A DNA stretch of 64,000 nucleotides from Bubalus kerabau (GCF_029407905.1 NC_073628.1:48443501-48507500); one strand, 5' to 3'. Counted from the stretch's first letter, positions 45,141 through 57,113 are shown. Made by a program: numbers and translations. The notes: generated by a model from the sequence alone, not told the origin.

Positions 45141-46978
45141 ATAACCCACCAATTAATTAATTATCAATTGATAATTTTATTATTGTAATAATTCAATAAA
45201 TTAAACAATAATTCAAAGCATTATTAATACATTTATTAATAATTAATTGTTTTTAAAAAGAGGTAAAGTAGAATAAAGAAGAGTGACTCCATCAGAAAAA
45301 TGCGATTATAAACGTGCATGCATCTAACAGTAGAGCTTCCAAATACATGAAGTAAACCAGATAGAACTGAAGGGAAACAAACAAATCAACAATAAGAATT
45401 GGAGACCTTAATACCCTCCCACTTTCAGTAACAGATAGAACAGCTAGGTGAGGGTGACTAGGAAAATGAAGACTTGGAAAACCCTCTAAACCAACCAGAC
45501 CTAAAAGACATTTACAGAATCCTCCACCCAAAATAGAAAAACATGTATTCTCCTCAAGCAAACATGTAACATTCTCAAGAATAAGCCAACTATTAGTGCA
45601 AGGCCATAAAGCAAACCTTAATACATTTAAAATGATTGAATTCATACAAAGTATGCTTGCTCACCACAATGGGACGGAATTAGAAATCTGTAACAGAAGG
45701 AAATTTTGATAATTAAGAAATATATGGACACAAAAGAATAAGCCTTTAAATAACCAATAGTCCAAGAACTCACAAGGGAAATTAGAAAATGCTTTGAGAT
45801 AAATAATAATAATAAAATATTAGCAGTGCTTAAGAAAATGTATAGTCATAGATGCTATAAGAATAATTTTTAAAATCTCAGATCAATATCTTGACTATAC
45901 TACCTAAAGATACTGGAAACAAACTAAATTGAAACTAGGTAAAAGAAAATTAACAATAGTCTTCAGAGTGGAAGTAAATGAAGTAGAGTAAAGGAAAAAA
46001 AATAGAGAAAATTAATGAAACAAAAAGTTGTTGTTGTTTTTTTTTTAAGAGAATAATAATATTGACAAATACCATGTAACATCAGACTTAATTGTGAAAG
46101 ACAGAATGCTTTTATCCTCATATCCAGAACAAGACAACAATGTCTGCTCTTGCTATTTCTAGTCAATATTACATTGGAAGTTCTAGCCTGAGAAAGTACA
46201 CAAGAAACAGAATTAAATGGCATTCAGCCTGGAAAACAAGAAGTAAAGTTATCTGCATTTGCAAATGAAGTGATCTTATATATAGAAAACTGAAAAGACT
46301 CCTGGGGGCACTGTGACTTATGTAACTTATAAACAAGTTCAACAAGTTTATAGAATGTGAGATGATTTTAGAAAAATTAAATATATCTCTATTCACTCAC
46401 AATGAAGAATCTAAAATGAAATTAAGAAAGTGTTTCCACTGATAATGACTCAAAAAGAATAAAATATTTAGGAATAAAGAAGTATAAGACTTGTACACCG
46501 AAAACTTGAAAATATCATTAAAAGAAATTATAGACTAAACTAATATTTAAATTGTTAAAAACAATATTCCCCAAATTGACATATGACTTCAACACATTAT
46601 CTATCAAAATCCTAGGTGGCTTCAGTTTTGGCAAAAATTAGCAAGCAGATCCTAATATTCATATTGAAATTGTAATAAATAAAGCAGCCAAAGTTATCTT
46701 AAAATTGTTAACAAAACTGAACCCAGAATATGTTTTTAACTTACTATAAAGCTACATAATTTAAGACAGTGTAATACCAACATATGGATAGACATACAGA
46801 ATAATGGAATAGAATTTAGAGTCAAAATATAAACTCATATATTTTGGTCAATTCCTTTTTGACATGGTTTCTGAGACACTTAAATGGGAAAATTATCATT
46901 TTTTTGATAACCTTTTCTGAGAAAACTGTGTTGGGTGAAGTCAGATCCCTTCCTTATGCCTGTTGACAAAAGTTCAAA

Positions 46979-47058
46979 TAGGATTCATTTTGATATTTGG
47001 AAAAACTAATACAATTATGTAAAGTTTAAAAATAAAATAAAATAAAAGAAATCAAATT
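46979..47058 (+). mobile_element. Young-type L1 3' end within the old L1
   Basis: GGATTCATTTTGATATTTGG and ACTAATACAATTATGTAAAG are the last bases of the bovine L1 3' UTR, followed by AAATAAAATAAAA. Only about 80 bases. Confidence 0.8.
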
Positions 47059-47069
47059 AAGAAGAAAAA

Positions 47070-47299
47070 GGTGGCTTCCCAGGTGGTGCTAGTAGTAAAG
47101 AGCCCGTCTTCCCATGCAGGGAGGCATAAGTGATGCAGCTTTGATTCCTGGGTTGGGAAGATCCCCTGGAGGAGGAAATGGCAACCCATTCCAGTATTCT
47201 TGCCTGGAAAATCCCGTGGACAGAGGAACCTGGCGAGCTACAGTCCATAGGGTCACAAAGAGTTGGACACAACTCTTTGTGTAGTGATTTAGCATGCAT
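47070..47299 (+). mobile_element. Bov-tA SINE with TSD
   Basis: Bracketed by the 11-base direct repeat AAGAAGAAAAA at 47059-47069 and 47300-47310. It has a tRNA-like head and the Bov-A body. Confidence 0.96.
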
Positions 47300-48310
47300 A
47301 AGAAGAAAAAAGGGAACTTAACTCAAGCCAAACTAAGGATTACTACCAGGAGACAGACGCTCAGAAAGCTATGAAAAGTATTCTGAATGTTAGAAGTTGA
47401 AGGCACACTTCTATACATTTGTAGACAAAGGAGCATACATCAAAATGACATACTAATATTTTACATAAAGTTCACCAAGGATACATAGTCCAGGTAAGTA
47501 CACACAAAACAAAGAGTAGCAAGTCACCATGACCCTCTACAGAGTTGGAAAAAAATTACTGCAGTATTCTTTTAAGATGTTATATTGCTAAAGTCAGAAG
47601 AAATAGATGATTAAGGTGGAGCAGGCACGCCCATCTTTGAAGAGGTATGGTTAATGTCTACTGCAGATGCAGAACTGTGTATGAGGGAGGGAGAGAAGAA
47701 ACTTAGACACACACAGAGAATTTTATGTTTATGTTTTCTTGTCCCTCCTGAAAAGATAAATTTTATTTCTTCATCTCATACAGAAAACTTAATTCAAAAA
47801 GGATCATTGATCAAATATAGGGGATTAAAAAAAAAACTCAGAAAAAAACATCCATGTAGATCGTCATGACCTTAGATTAGGCACAGTCTTCAGAAAATCT
47901 AGACCAAAGCACAAATGAAAAAATTTAAAAATAGATAAATAGGACTTTATAAAAATGATTTTTTTGTTTGGAAATTGATACTATGAGAAATGTTAAAATC
48001 AACACACAGGTTAGGAGAAAAAAACATTTTCATGGCATTATCTGATAAGAAGCTTGTACTATGTAAGGAGCTCTTACACAGATAAAGATGCTCAGCAACA
48101 TTAGTCACTAGGTAAAAGCAATTTCAAAACACAGGATAATACTTCATATCCACTAGGATCATTAAAATAAACAAGACAGATGATAACATGTTGGCAAAGA
48201 TAAAGGAGAAATTGGAATCCTTATACACTGCTGGTGAAATACGAAATAATAGATCAACCTTGAAAAACAATTTAACCATTTCTCAAAATGGTAAACATAG
48301 AGTTACAGTG

Positions 48311-48527
48311 TGTATATGTGTATGCTCAGTTGTGTCCAGTTCTTTGCGAACCCATAAACTGTAGTCCACTAGGCTCCCCTGTCCATGGAATTTTCCAGGT
48401 AAGAATACTGGAGTAGGTTGCCATTTCCTTCTCCACGGGATCTTCCTGACTCTAGAATCGAACCCCAGCCTCCTGTGTCTCCTGTATTGGCAGGTGGATT
48501 CTTTACCACTGAGCCACCTGGAAAGCC
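48311..48527 (-). mobile_element. Bov-tA SINE inside the old L1
   Basis: Reverse complement with head complement (CCACTGAGCCACCTGGAAAGCC). L1 sequence resumes on both sides. Confidence 0.94.
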
Positions 48528-48664
48528 TTCTGAACCAGCAATTCCACTCCTACGTAAATATCTAACATCAATGTAAATAAATGTCCACACAAAAACACCT
48601 ACATGGGTGTACATAGCAGCATTAGTCATAATAGCCAAAATGTAAAATAATCTAAATGTCACAC

Positions 48665-48702
48665 AATAATACTGGAGTGGATTGCCATTCCCTTCTCCAA
48701 AT
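48665..48702 (-). mobile_element. Bov-A scrap inside the old L1
   Basis: AATACTGGAGTGGATTGCCA TTCCCTTCTCC is the reverse complement of the Bov-A start; only 38 bases. Confidence 0.8.
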
Positions 48703-49130
48703 CCAAGTCTCTGTCAACTGATAAATTAATAAAATGTAGGATAATCATAACATGATTATGATGAATAATAGGACATTATTCAGCAATAAAAATGAAGTAC
48801 TGGTACCTGCTACAGCATGACTGTACCTTGAAAACATTATGATAAGTGAAAGAGGTTGGTTTCAAAGGATCACATGTTGTATCAATCCATTTAGAAAAAA
48901 ATGTCCCAAATGCAAATCTATATACAGAATGCATTGCTTGTCTTGGACCTGGAGGGGAGAGACTGCTAATGGATACAAGGCTTCTTTTTAGAGGGACAAA
49001 AACTTTTCCAAAAGTTGAATGTTAGAAGTCACACAACTCTAAATGTTCTAAAAAAAATTTCATTGTACAGTTTAGGTGAATTGAATGACATGTCATTGTA
49101 CCTCATTAAAACTGACTAAAAAAAAAATCA

Positions 49131-49500
49131 CAATGTTTTGATCACAATATAACAAATTAATTTTAAAATAATTACATCTTGAGACTATATTTATTGACCT
49201 AGGATCATCAGAATAAAATATTCCTTACTTCACATCTGTTCTGAGGGTATTATAAACAATTATTCCTCTTAAAAAAGGTTATATTCATTTATTCTTCAAT
49301 GTTTTAAGGTAATCTCTAAATTAAAAATTGCTAAAAATATTTTAGGATATCTTAGTTCAACTCAGAAATTAGAAAGCAAAAGCAAGTAAATGTGTGTATT
49401 TTCTGTATGCATTTCTATCATTAGATATCTAATTGTAATATTACTTCAACTCATAAAGTTTAGCTACACAAGGATAGTCTACTAAGATTGATTACTTAAA
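49131..49500. other. Unassigned AT-rich DNA
   Basis: Nothing recognised. Confidence 0.5.
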
Positions 49501-50153
49501 TTCAGTTCAGTTTAATTCAGTTTCTCAGTCGTGTCCGACTCTTTGCGACCTCATGGACTGCAGCATGCCAGGCCTCCTTGTCCATCACCAACTCCCAGAG
49601 TTTACTCAAACTCATGTCCATTAACTCGGTGACACCATCCAACCATTTCATACTCTGTCGTCCCCTTCTCCTGTCTTCAATCTTTCCCAGCATCAGGATC
49701 TTCTCCAATGAGTCAACTCTTTGCATCAGGTGGCCAAAGTACTGGAGTTTCAGCTTCAACATCAGTCCTTCCAATGAACATACAGTACTGATTTCCTTAT
49801 CATGGACTGGTTGGATCTCCTTGCAGTCCCTTGGACTTCAAAAGTCTTCCCCAACACCACAGTTCAAAAGCATTAATTCTTCGGCACTTAGCTTTCTTTA
49901 TAGTCCAACTCTCACATCCATACATGACTACTGGAAAAGCCATAGCCTTGACTAGACGGACCTTTGTTGGCAAAGTAATGTCTTTGCTTTTTAATATACT
50001 GTCTAGGTTGGTCATAACTTTCCTTCTAAGGAGTAAGCATCTTTTTATTTCATGGCTTCAGTCACCATCTGCAGTGATTTTGGAGCCCCCCAAAAAAAAG
50101 TCTGCCACTGTTTCCACTGTTTCTCCATCTATTTGCCATGAAGTGATGGGATC
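49501..50153 (-). mobile_element. BovB LINE 3' fragment
   Basis: Reverse complement runs from the 3' tail (AATTCAGTTTAATTCAG) through the RT C terminus (MVKAMAFPVVMYGCESWTIK-like) to the FIFLGSKIT region upstream, cut at TGATGGGATC (50153). Frames broken near 49800 and 50090. Confidence 0.95.
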
Positions 50154-50188
50154 TTAAATTAAATTAAGGTTACCATCCAAATGTTCCA

Positions 50189-50246
50189 TTGGATGGGAAT
50201 TGTTAAATTGTTAACAATTCCTTAAATTGTTCCATCCAAATCACTT
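50189..50246. repeat. Imperfect inverted repeat (hairpin/cruciform potential)
   Basis: Core arms GGAATTGTTAA (50196-50206) and TTAACAATTCC (50211-50221) are perfect complements around a 4-base loop. Outer arms ATTGGATGG and CCATCCAAAT extend it imperfectly. It lies 35 bases from the broken 5' end of BovB. Confidence 0.85.
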
Positions 50247-50391
50247 TATGTGTACTAAGTTGTTCAGAAGTTGTAGAACTGGGGAGGATATTTATTATAG
50301 AAAATGATTTTCGATACTCTGAAAAGTGAAGTGGTCAGAGCAGTTCTGAATGCTGTGCATATTTTGTCCAATGGTCAAAACTGATCTAAGC
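50247..50391. other. Unassigned DNA
   Basis: Nothing recognised. Confidence 0.5.
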
Positions 50392-50480
50392 TCTGTGGAC
50401 AGAGGAGCCTGGTAGGCTATAGTCCACAGGGTCGCAAAGAGTTGGAAATGACTGAGCGACTTCACTTTCTTTCACTTTCT
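50392..50480 (+). mobile_element. Bov-A SINE 3' fragment
   Basis: CTGTGGACAGAGGAGCCTGG to GACTGAGCGACTTCACTTTC, the second half of a Bov-A unit. Confidence 0.88.
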
Positions 50481-50649
50481 GTAGAACAATGAGTCATTCA
50501 AGGAAGATTTGTATTATTTACCAAAATAATAGATGATGTTACCATTTAAATACTATTTCATATTTCATCCAATGTTCAGAAAATTCATTTAAACTTTGAT
50601 TTCAGGAAACTGTTTTCTACTCATGCTAATGTGTATACATCCTCTAATT

Positions 50650-50779
50650 GAGGAAGGCATGGCAGTCCACTCCAGTGTTCTTGCCCAGAGAATCTCCATG
50701 GACAGAGGAGCTGGGCAGGCTACAGTCCATGAGGTCGCAAAGAGTTGGACATGACTAAGTACAGCGACTAAGCACAGCA
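50650..50779 (+). mobile_element. Bov-A SINE monomer
   Basis: A single body without tRNA head, GAGGAAGGCATGGCAGTCC to GACTAAGCACAGCAC. Confidence 0.88.
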
Positions 50780-50871
50780 CATCTTCTAATCAGACAATTA
50801 GAACTATGTGATTTCTAACATATCTTCAAAGAAGAATACTATAAATTATAGATCAGTTAATATTCAATTCT

Positions 50872-51160
50872 AAAGAAAATCAACCCTGAATATTCATTGG
50901 AAGGACTGATGCTGAAGCTGAAGCTCCAATACCTTGGCCCCCTCATGCAAAGCATTGTAAAAGACCCTGATGTTGGGAAAGATTGAGGGCAGGAGGAGAA
51001 GGAGGCAACAGAGAATGAGATGGTTAGATGAAATCATTAGCTCAATGGACATGAGTATGAACAAATTCCAAGAGATAGTGAATGACATGGAAGCCTGGTG
51101 TGCTGTAGTCCATTAGGTTGCAAAGAGTCGAACATGACTGAGTTACTGAATAACAACAAA
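50872..51160 (+). mobile_element. BovB LINE 3' end
   Basis: Last about 280 bases of BovB (GGAAGGACTGATGCTGAAGC ... GAGTCGAACATGACTGAG) with a TTACTGAATAACAACAAATAA tail. Confidence 0.94.
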
Positions 51161-51477
51161 TAATTATTTTCACATTTGTGACTAAACAAAATTCATTATA
51201 TTTTAGAAATTCATTATTTTATCATATTTTTGATCTAGCTTCTAAACTTCCAGAAGATAAATGATGTGTTTCTTATTATCTGTTTAGCCTTGAGCCTACC
51301 ATTGTGCCGGCTAAAAATATATTTAATTACAATGAACTTAAAGAGAGTTACCCAAAATACAATGTAACTGTTTGGGTAGTAATGATCTCCACACTGGGAG
51401 ATTTAAGGGTAGACAATCCACACTTAGAATGCACTCAAGTATGTGCCAAGGGAGCACTCAGTCACCTAAGGTTAGTT
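51161..51477. other. Unassigned DNA
   Basis: Nothing recognised. Confidence 0.5.
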
Positions 51478-51735
51478 CTGCTAAGTCACTTCAGTCGTGT
51501 CCGACTGTGCGACCCCATAGACAGCAGCCCACCGGGCTCCCCCGTCCCTGGGATTCTCCAGGCAAGAACACTGGAGTGGGTTGCCATTTCCTTCTCCAAT
51601 GCATGAAAGTGAAAAGTAAAAGTGAAGTCTCTCAGTTGTGTCCGACCCTCAGTGACCCCATGGACTGCAGCCTTCCAGGCTCCTCTATCCATGGGATTTT
51701 CCAGGCACGAGTACTGGAGTGGGGTGCCATTGCCT
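51478..51735 (-). mobile_element. BOV-A2 SINE
   Basis: Reverse-complement dimer; its CTG-rich tail is reduced to a single CTGCTAAG. Confidence 0.95.
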
Positions 51736-52544
51736 CAGGCTGCATTAAATCCACACTCCTTTCCAGTGCTCTGAGTCTGTGAGTATGGGGATAGTACACA
51801 ATTACACAGAGACATTTTTATGTATTTCAAATTTTGTTCAGTGTTCTTTCCAGTGAAAATATACTTCACTAATCAGTATTTCACCTAAAAGCTTCTAATC
51901 AATTGGAAGTACATGAAAATACCACTGCTTTTATAAAGAGTGCTCTCTGGTAAAGAAATACAAGTTACTCAATTCTTTAATACAGTTTTAAACATGGGTT
52001 GGAGAGAGGGATTTGGATAGACTGGAGTTTTCCCGATGCCGTTTTAATAACTGTGTTTACAGCCATATTTCACCAAGTCTAAATGGAACGTGCAATTAAT
52101 TTCATAAAAAGCATGTTTATTTTTAATTGAAATAATTTGTACTCTCTGTAATTTTGCCAGGAAACTCAACATGCATATACTTAAACATGTCAGAGGTGAA
52201 TAGTTACACATTGTATATTCATGAGTAGTGCACTCCTGTGCTGGCAATGCTGGTATTGTATATAATTGCCCTGTAGCCCAGAAAGACATTACATTGTAAT
52301 GGCTTAACCTACAGGTTATCCAGAAATTAATATAGAAAATCTCATGCCCATCAATGTGAGGGAACAGAGTAACAATGATTTTCACAGAATCTGTGCTTAG
52401 AAAGTAAGTTCTTTTTCATCAATTTTGTAAACCATATATACTATTTCGAATGGAAAGTAAAGCTCATCACATTTATATGAATAATAAATGATTATAGAGT
52501 CATTTGTTACTGTTCACAAAGGGATGTCATATATATTACCCTAT
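51736..52544. other. Unassigned, repeat-free DNA
   Basis: 52030-52390 has higher complexity with several TTAATT, CATTGT-type motifs and is considered below as a possible conserved non-coding element. Confidence 0.4.
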
Positions 52545-52770
52545 ATGAAATTCACAGCATATTCCTGAGTATGGATGGACAACTATTACCCATTTGAGAA
52601 ACTATAACTTTGTGGCTTAGGAAATTTTGTTTCCTTAAATTCATATTGCTAATTATTAGCAAAGCTGGTACAAGAATGCAGATTTTCTGCATCACCTAGC
52701 ATGGTGTTTGGTAAAGAATAGGTCCTTACTGAATATGTGCTGAGTATATTCACGTCTGGAAATCTGGTCT
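52545..52770 (+). mobile_element. MIR/L2-like fragment
   Basis: Diverged order ACTATTACCCATTTGAGAAACT, then CAAAGCTGGTACAAGAATGCAG, then GGTCCTTACTGAATATGTGC resembles MIR core and tail. Confidence 0.45.
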
Positions 52771-53386
52771 TAGGTTAAAGGACACTGTCTACTGTACTCT
52801 GTTCAAATGACTTCATATTTTGTTACCTTGTACCACTCTGTCTCCTTCTATACATAGCATAGACATTATGAGAAAGTCAGGGAAAGGTTAACAGATGCTG
52901 CTGTGAAAAAATAAGGGAAAGAGCGATCAGCCCTTCTCAGTGCTTATTAGTGCAAAACCACAATGGCTCACTTTGATGTTTTTCGGGAAAAGATCATTTG
53001 GGTCATCCGTGTGCGGGCATGTTCACTTAATTTCTGCCAAATGAGAGAGTCCAGACAGAAACCATGATTTATTTTGGGTAGGTACAAGTCAAAATCTCTT
53101 TGCTAAAGAGGTGCTCTATGCAGTTCTGACCTGTGCAGTATGGTGAGGTGAGAATAGAGGTCAGCTGACCCGAGGCTGAAAGACCCCGGCTTCAGGGCAA
53201 GCAGAGCCGCCTCAGAAAGGTGTGTTGAAGTGGGAGTCACCCAGGCCCTTTTGTGCAGGATATGCTGACGATTTGAGCAGGCCTCAGCCCCTGCTCTGCA
53301 TTTTTGTCTTTTGAATTCTTCCTGACCTGAATCTTGTCTTTTCTTTTTTTTCCTTTCCCAGTGTCAGCATCAGTTTAGGGTCATGA
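52771..53386. other. Unassigned DNA
   Basis: No gene or repeat recognised. Confidence 0.5.
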
Positions 53387-53630
53387 GTGAAAGTTAAAGT
53401 GAAAGTTGCTCAGCTGTGTCCGACTGTTTGCAAACCCAGGGACTATACAGAAATTCTCCAGGCCAGAATACTGGAGTGGGTAGCCTTTCCCTTCTCCAGG
53501 GGATCTTCCCAATCCAGGGGTTGAACCCAGGTCTCCCGCATTGCAGGTGGTTTCTTTACCAGCTGAGCCACAAGGGAAGCCCAAGAATACTGGAGTGGGT
53601 AACCTATCCCTTCTCCAGCACATCTTCCCA
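53387..53630 (-). mobile_element. Bov-tA SINE plus a second partial Bov-A copy
   Basis: Reverse-complement Bov-tA 53387-53582, then a 48-base repeat of its own body (AAGAATACTGGAGTGGGTAA ... CTTCTCCAG) at 53583-53630. Confidence 0.92.
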
Positions 53631-53649
53631 GCTAGAGTTCCCCTCTTGT

Positions 53650-54196
53650 GACAGATATAATAGTCCAAAAAGATGCCCACAAAGTAATCTGTGTGTATGT
53701 TACCTTATGTTGTAAATGGCACGTTGCAGATGTGATTACGTTAAGCATCTCAAGCTGGAGAGATTATAATGGAAGATTTAGTTGAGCCCAGTGTGTTCAC
53801 AGTGACCCATATAAGAGGGAGACGGGAGATTAAAACTCAATAGAAGAAGAAATGACCATGGAGGCAAGAGGCTGGCATGATGTGAGGAGGGGACCACATG
53901 AACCAGGGCTCAGGCAGCCCCTAGAAGCTGAGAAAGGCTGGGAAACTACTTCTTCCCTCAGTCTTGTTTGTGCCCAGTGAAACTGATTTCAGACTTCTGA
54001 CTGTAAGAACTGTAAGAGAACAAATTTGTATTCTGTTAAAACACTGCTGCTGCTGCTAAGTCGCTTCAGTCGTGTCCAACTCTGTGCGACCCCATAGATG
54101 GAAGCCCATCAGGCCCCCCATCTCTGGGATTCTCCAGGCAAGAACACTGGAGTGGGTTATGTAATTCATTACAGCAACTATAGGAAGCTGACATGT
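53650..54196 (+). mobile_element. MLT1-type (ERVL-MaLR) solo LTR, split by a SINE
   Basis: Ordered MaLR-type landmarks: GTATGTTACCTTATGTTG, GCAGATGTGATTACGTTAAG, CCATATAAGAGGGAGACGGG, AGCCCCTAGAAGCTGAGAAAG, GACTTCTGACTGTAAGAACTG with AAGAGAACAAATTTGT. After the SINE at 54043-54158 it ends with TTACAGCAACTATAGGAAGCTGAC. No internal sequence nearby, so a solo LTR. Confidence 0.8.
54043..54158 (-). mobile_element. BOV-A2 second-monomer SINE inside the MLT1-type LTR
   Basis: (CTG)4 tail followed by CTAAGTCGCTTCAGTCGTGT down to AACACTGGAGTGGGTTA. Only one monomer is present. Confidence 0.94.
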
Positions 54197-55846
54197 CTAG
54201 CTAACTTATAAATGGATATGGCCACGTAAGCAAGACATGACCAGGAAAATGTTGATAAAGTTAATGTGTCTAATAGACCTAACTCATAAAAACCTCACAT
54301 AATACTTCATTCTCTTTTTGTCTCTTGTCTACCAACTGGAAGCCAAGAGTTTATAGATAGACTACACCTTGGAGATGGTAGAGCTACATGATGAAAGAAG
54401 CCTTAGTCTTTTAATCAACCTGTGGAATACCATCTGTTAATATCTAATTGTTTACTGAAATGATTATTTTGTGTATCATTATCATGGGACAATGTCTCAA
54501 GGAAGGAAGATGTATCTTCTTGTATCCTTGGTGGTTAACATTACATATAGGAAGCATACACAAGCAAACATATTTCATCAAAATAAAAAATATCAATTTA
54601 AACTGAACTGATGTGGTCAGAAATGGAAAATAGCAGGAGCAGATTGGGAAGCAAAGGACAGAGTAAGATATGATTTTCAGAGAGCAAGGCTAAGGATAAA
54701 GTCCTGTTCAAGGATTAACTGATAATGGATATGATCCAAAGGACTGGGGTCCATAGGCTGATTTAAATGTCGAGAGATGAATCAGTCATCCACATATAAC
54801 TAGTGACCATTGTAAAATGGGATGAAAGGGAAAATTTATGAATCTGAGACCTTCATTCAAAGTTAATAAAAGAAATTTCTAATTTGAATATATCATCAGT
54901 ATCAATCTCTTGATCAGAAACCACTTAGCTTTTCCTAAGTTTTCATCTTTTCACACATACCTTTCTAGTGTTAGAATAAACAAGATCATGAAATACTTTC
55001 TGCCCTAGTTCACGTGGGAAAGCAACATTAAAAAGTTCACACTGGAACAAAACTGATTTTTTTAACACCAATCAAATAAACCAAGACAATCCTCAGCTTA
55101 AAGAATTTTGCTGCTCCAAGTAGGGTCTGTGATTCATAGAGAACATTTACTTATTTTCAATCTATCTAAGTTCTGCATTATTTGAAGAGCAACCCAAAAC
55201 TTTTTTAAACTAAACACTTCTCTGATCTGGAACAAAGATTTGCATTTATCAGACAGTTCTCAGGCCTTACAATAGGCAATATCATTATCATTGCAGTTCC
55301 AAGATATATCTCTTTCTCAGTGATGCATAAAAGGATTTTCCTCTCTTCAAATGATAATTAAATTAAAAGCAAAGTTGGGAAGAAGGCTTTGAACTGCTCT
55401 AGTGAGAAAGGTCACTGACTGATCAGCAATCTGTTAGCACAGCTGTGTAGAGAAGAGACTTTCCAGCCAGATCGTCACAAGTGGGTTCTTCATATCAAGT
55501 GAGAAGGCAGTTGGTTTTTCTCCCTTTAAACACTTTACTAGTTATGCTCAGAATCCAGAAAACATACAAGCATTTGGAAGGATTTGTAAAGAGTTAGGTG
55601 AAACACAAATTAAATTGTCAAGAAAACCCATAAGAGAAAAATGCCATAAAACTCAAGATCAGGAAGTGCACTGTGGTAGCGGGGCTGATTTATGTCCTTT
55701 CTGCTAAAAGTGTCTCGTGTCGCTTTGCTCATCACCTTGATCTTTGTACCACCAGAGGAGAAGGAGTTGCATGCAGTGTTTATGTTCAATATTATTCCTA
55801 TACGTTATATATGGTCAAATCATTGCTTTTTATTCAGTGATCTGGG
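54197..55846. other. Unassigned DNA
   Basis: 1.6 kb with no gene and no recognised family; the longest such stretch in the right half. Confidence 0.5.
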
Positions 55847-56036
55847 CTTCCTTGGTGGCTCAGACAGTAAAGAATCTGCCTACAATGCAGGAAACATGGG
55901 TTCAGTCCCTGGATTGGGAAGATTCCCTGGAGAAGGAAATGGCACTCCAGTATTCTTAACTGGAGAATGCCATGGACAGAGAAGCCTGGTGGGCTATAGT
56001 CCATGGGGTCACAGTCAGACATGACTGAGTGACTAA
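55847..56036 (+). mobile_element. Bov-tA SINE
   Basis: Head GGGCTTCCTTGGTGGCTCAG through body end CACAGTCAGACATGACTGAG, with an ACTACC-type tail. Confidence 0.95.
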
Positions 56037-56216
56037 TACTACCACTACTATTTAATGATCTGATATATTTCAGTCTAAAACAAACACCCAAGTGGTAATT
56101 ATCCTGAGATTTTATCACTGCTTAAAGAAAAGAAAAATATAGAGGCAGCAAGACATGGGATGCTGGTAACAGTGGATTTCAAACAGATAACTATCTGAGT
56201 TTAGCTACTGTCAACA
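56037..56216. other. Unassigned DNA
   Basis: Nothing recognised. Confidence 0.5.
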
Positions 56217-56217
56217 T

Positions 56218-56494
56218 GGAGAAGGCAATGGCACCCCACTCCAGTACTCTTGCCTGGAAAATCCCATGGACAGAGGAGCCTGGTAGGCTGCAGTTCATGG
56301 GGTCACAAAGAGTCCGACACGACTGAGTGACTTCACTTTCACTTTTCACTTTCATGCATTGGAGAAGGAAATGGCAACCTATTCCAGTGTTCTTGCCTGG
56401 AGAATCCCAGGGATGGGGGAGCCTGGTGGGCTGCCGTCTATGGGGTCGCACAGAGTCGGACACGACTGACGTGACTTAGCAGCAGCAGCAGCAG
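56218..56494 (+). mobile_element. BOV-A2 SINE, full length
   Basis: Both monomers and a (CAG)5 tail, close to consensus. Confidence 0.96.
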
Positions 56495-56555
56495 TGTCAA
56501 GAAGTTTTGTCTGGGTGCTTTTCATACGTAGCTGCAGAACTGGAAGATGTGAAGC

Positions 56556-56606
56556 GTGCTAAATTGCTTCAATCATGTCAGACTCTTTGTGACCCTATGG
56601 ATTGTA
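56556..56606 (-). mobile_element. Bov-tA SINE 3' part (split copy)
   Basis: GCTAAATTGCTTCAATCATG to CCTATGGATTGTAG is the reverse complement of a Bov-A end. Its tRNA-head part may be the piece at 56894-56963. Confidence 0.8.
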
Positions 56607-56607
56607 G

Positions 56608-56727
56608 GGGCTTCCCGGGTAGCTCAGCTGGTAAAGAATCCACCTGCAATGCAGGAGATCCCAGTTCCACTCCTAGGTTGGGAAGTTCCCTTGGAAAAGG
56701 GATAGGCTACCCCCTCCAGTGTACTTG
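56608..56727 (+). mobile_element. Bov-tA SINE, 5' part
   Basis: Head GGCTTCCCGGGTAGCTCAGC (a good A-box match) and B-box region, stopping in mid-body where the next Bov-tA begins. Confidence 0.92.
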
Positions 56728-56893
56728 GGCTTCCCAGGTGGCTCAGAGGTAAAAAAATCCACCTGCAATGTGGGAGACCTGAATTTGATCCCTGGGTTAG
56801 GAAGATCCCCTGGAGGAGGGTGTGGCAACCCACTCCAGTATTCTTGCCTGGAGAATGCCATGGACAGAGGAGCTGTAGGGCTACAGTCCATGG
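56728..56893 (+). mobile_element. Bov-tA SINE, tandem to the previous one
   Basis: Head GGGCTTCCCAGGTGGCTCAG to CTACAGTCCATGGG, same orientation as the preceding truncated copy. Confidence 0.93.
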
Positions 56894-56963
56894 GCTGACT
56901 GAGTCTCTTACCTCTCCTGCATTGGCAGGCAGGTTCTTTGCTATTTTCACCACGTGGGAAGCT
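56894..56963 (-). mobile_element. Bov-tA SINE head part (split copy)
   Basis: CTCCTGCATTGGCAGGCAGG to CCACGTGGGAAGCTC is the reverse complement of a tRNA-like head. Confidence 0.8.
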
Positions 56964-56975
56964 CAAATTGGAAGA

Positions 56976-57113
56976 TGCTGCTGCTGTTGCTGCTAAGTCG
57001 CTTCAGTCGTGTCCGACTCTGTGCGACCCCATAGACGGCAGCCCATCAGGCTCCACCGTCCCTGGGATTCTCCAGGCAAGAACACTGGAGCGGGTTGCCA
57101 TTTCCTTCTCCAA
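56976..57113 (-). mobile_element. BOV-A2 monomer with 13-base TSD
   Basis: Bracketed by TCAAATTGGAAGA at 56963-56975 and 57114-57126. Only one Bov-A monomer plus (CTG)n tail was inserted, so monomeric BOV-A2 units can evidently be mobilised or retrotranscription stopped at the monomer boundary. Confidence 0.96.

Larger units (their letters stand above)
45270..49130 (+). mobile_element. Old L1 LINE ORF2 to 3' end, multiply interrupted
   Basis: 45300-46020 and 46050-46960 read as decayed L1 ORF2 (for example CTAAACCAACCAGACCTAAA and a relic of the FADD box near TTTGCAAATGAAGTGATC, 46257-46274). 47740-48660 and 48700-49118 continue with the ORF2 C-terminal region (GGAATCCTTATACACTGCTG, AACCAGCAATTCCACTCCTA, ATAGCAGCATTAGTCATAAT) and 3' UTR ending in an A-run. 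Interruptions are a young L1 3' end (about 46979-47058) and two Bov-tA SINEs. All frames are broken. That it is one element is inferred from the order of the parts. Confidence 0.75.
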
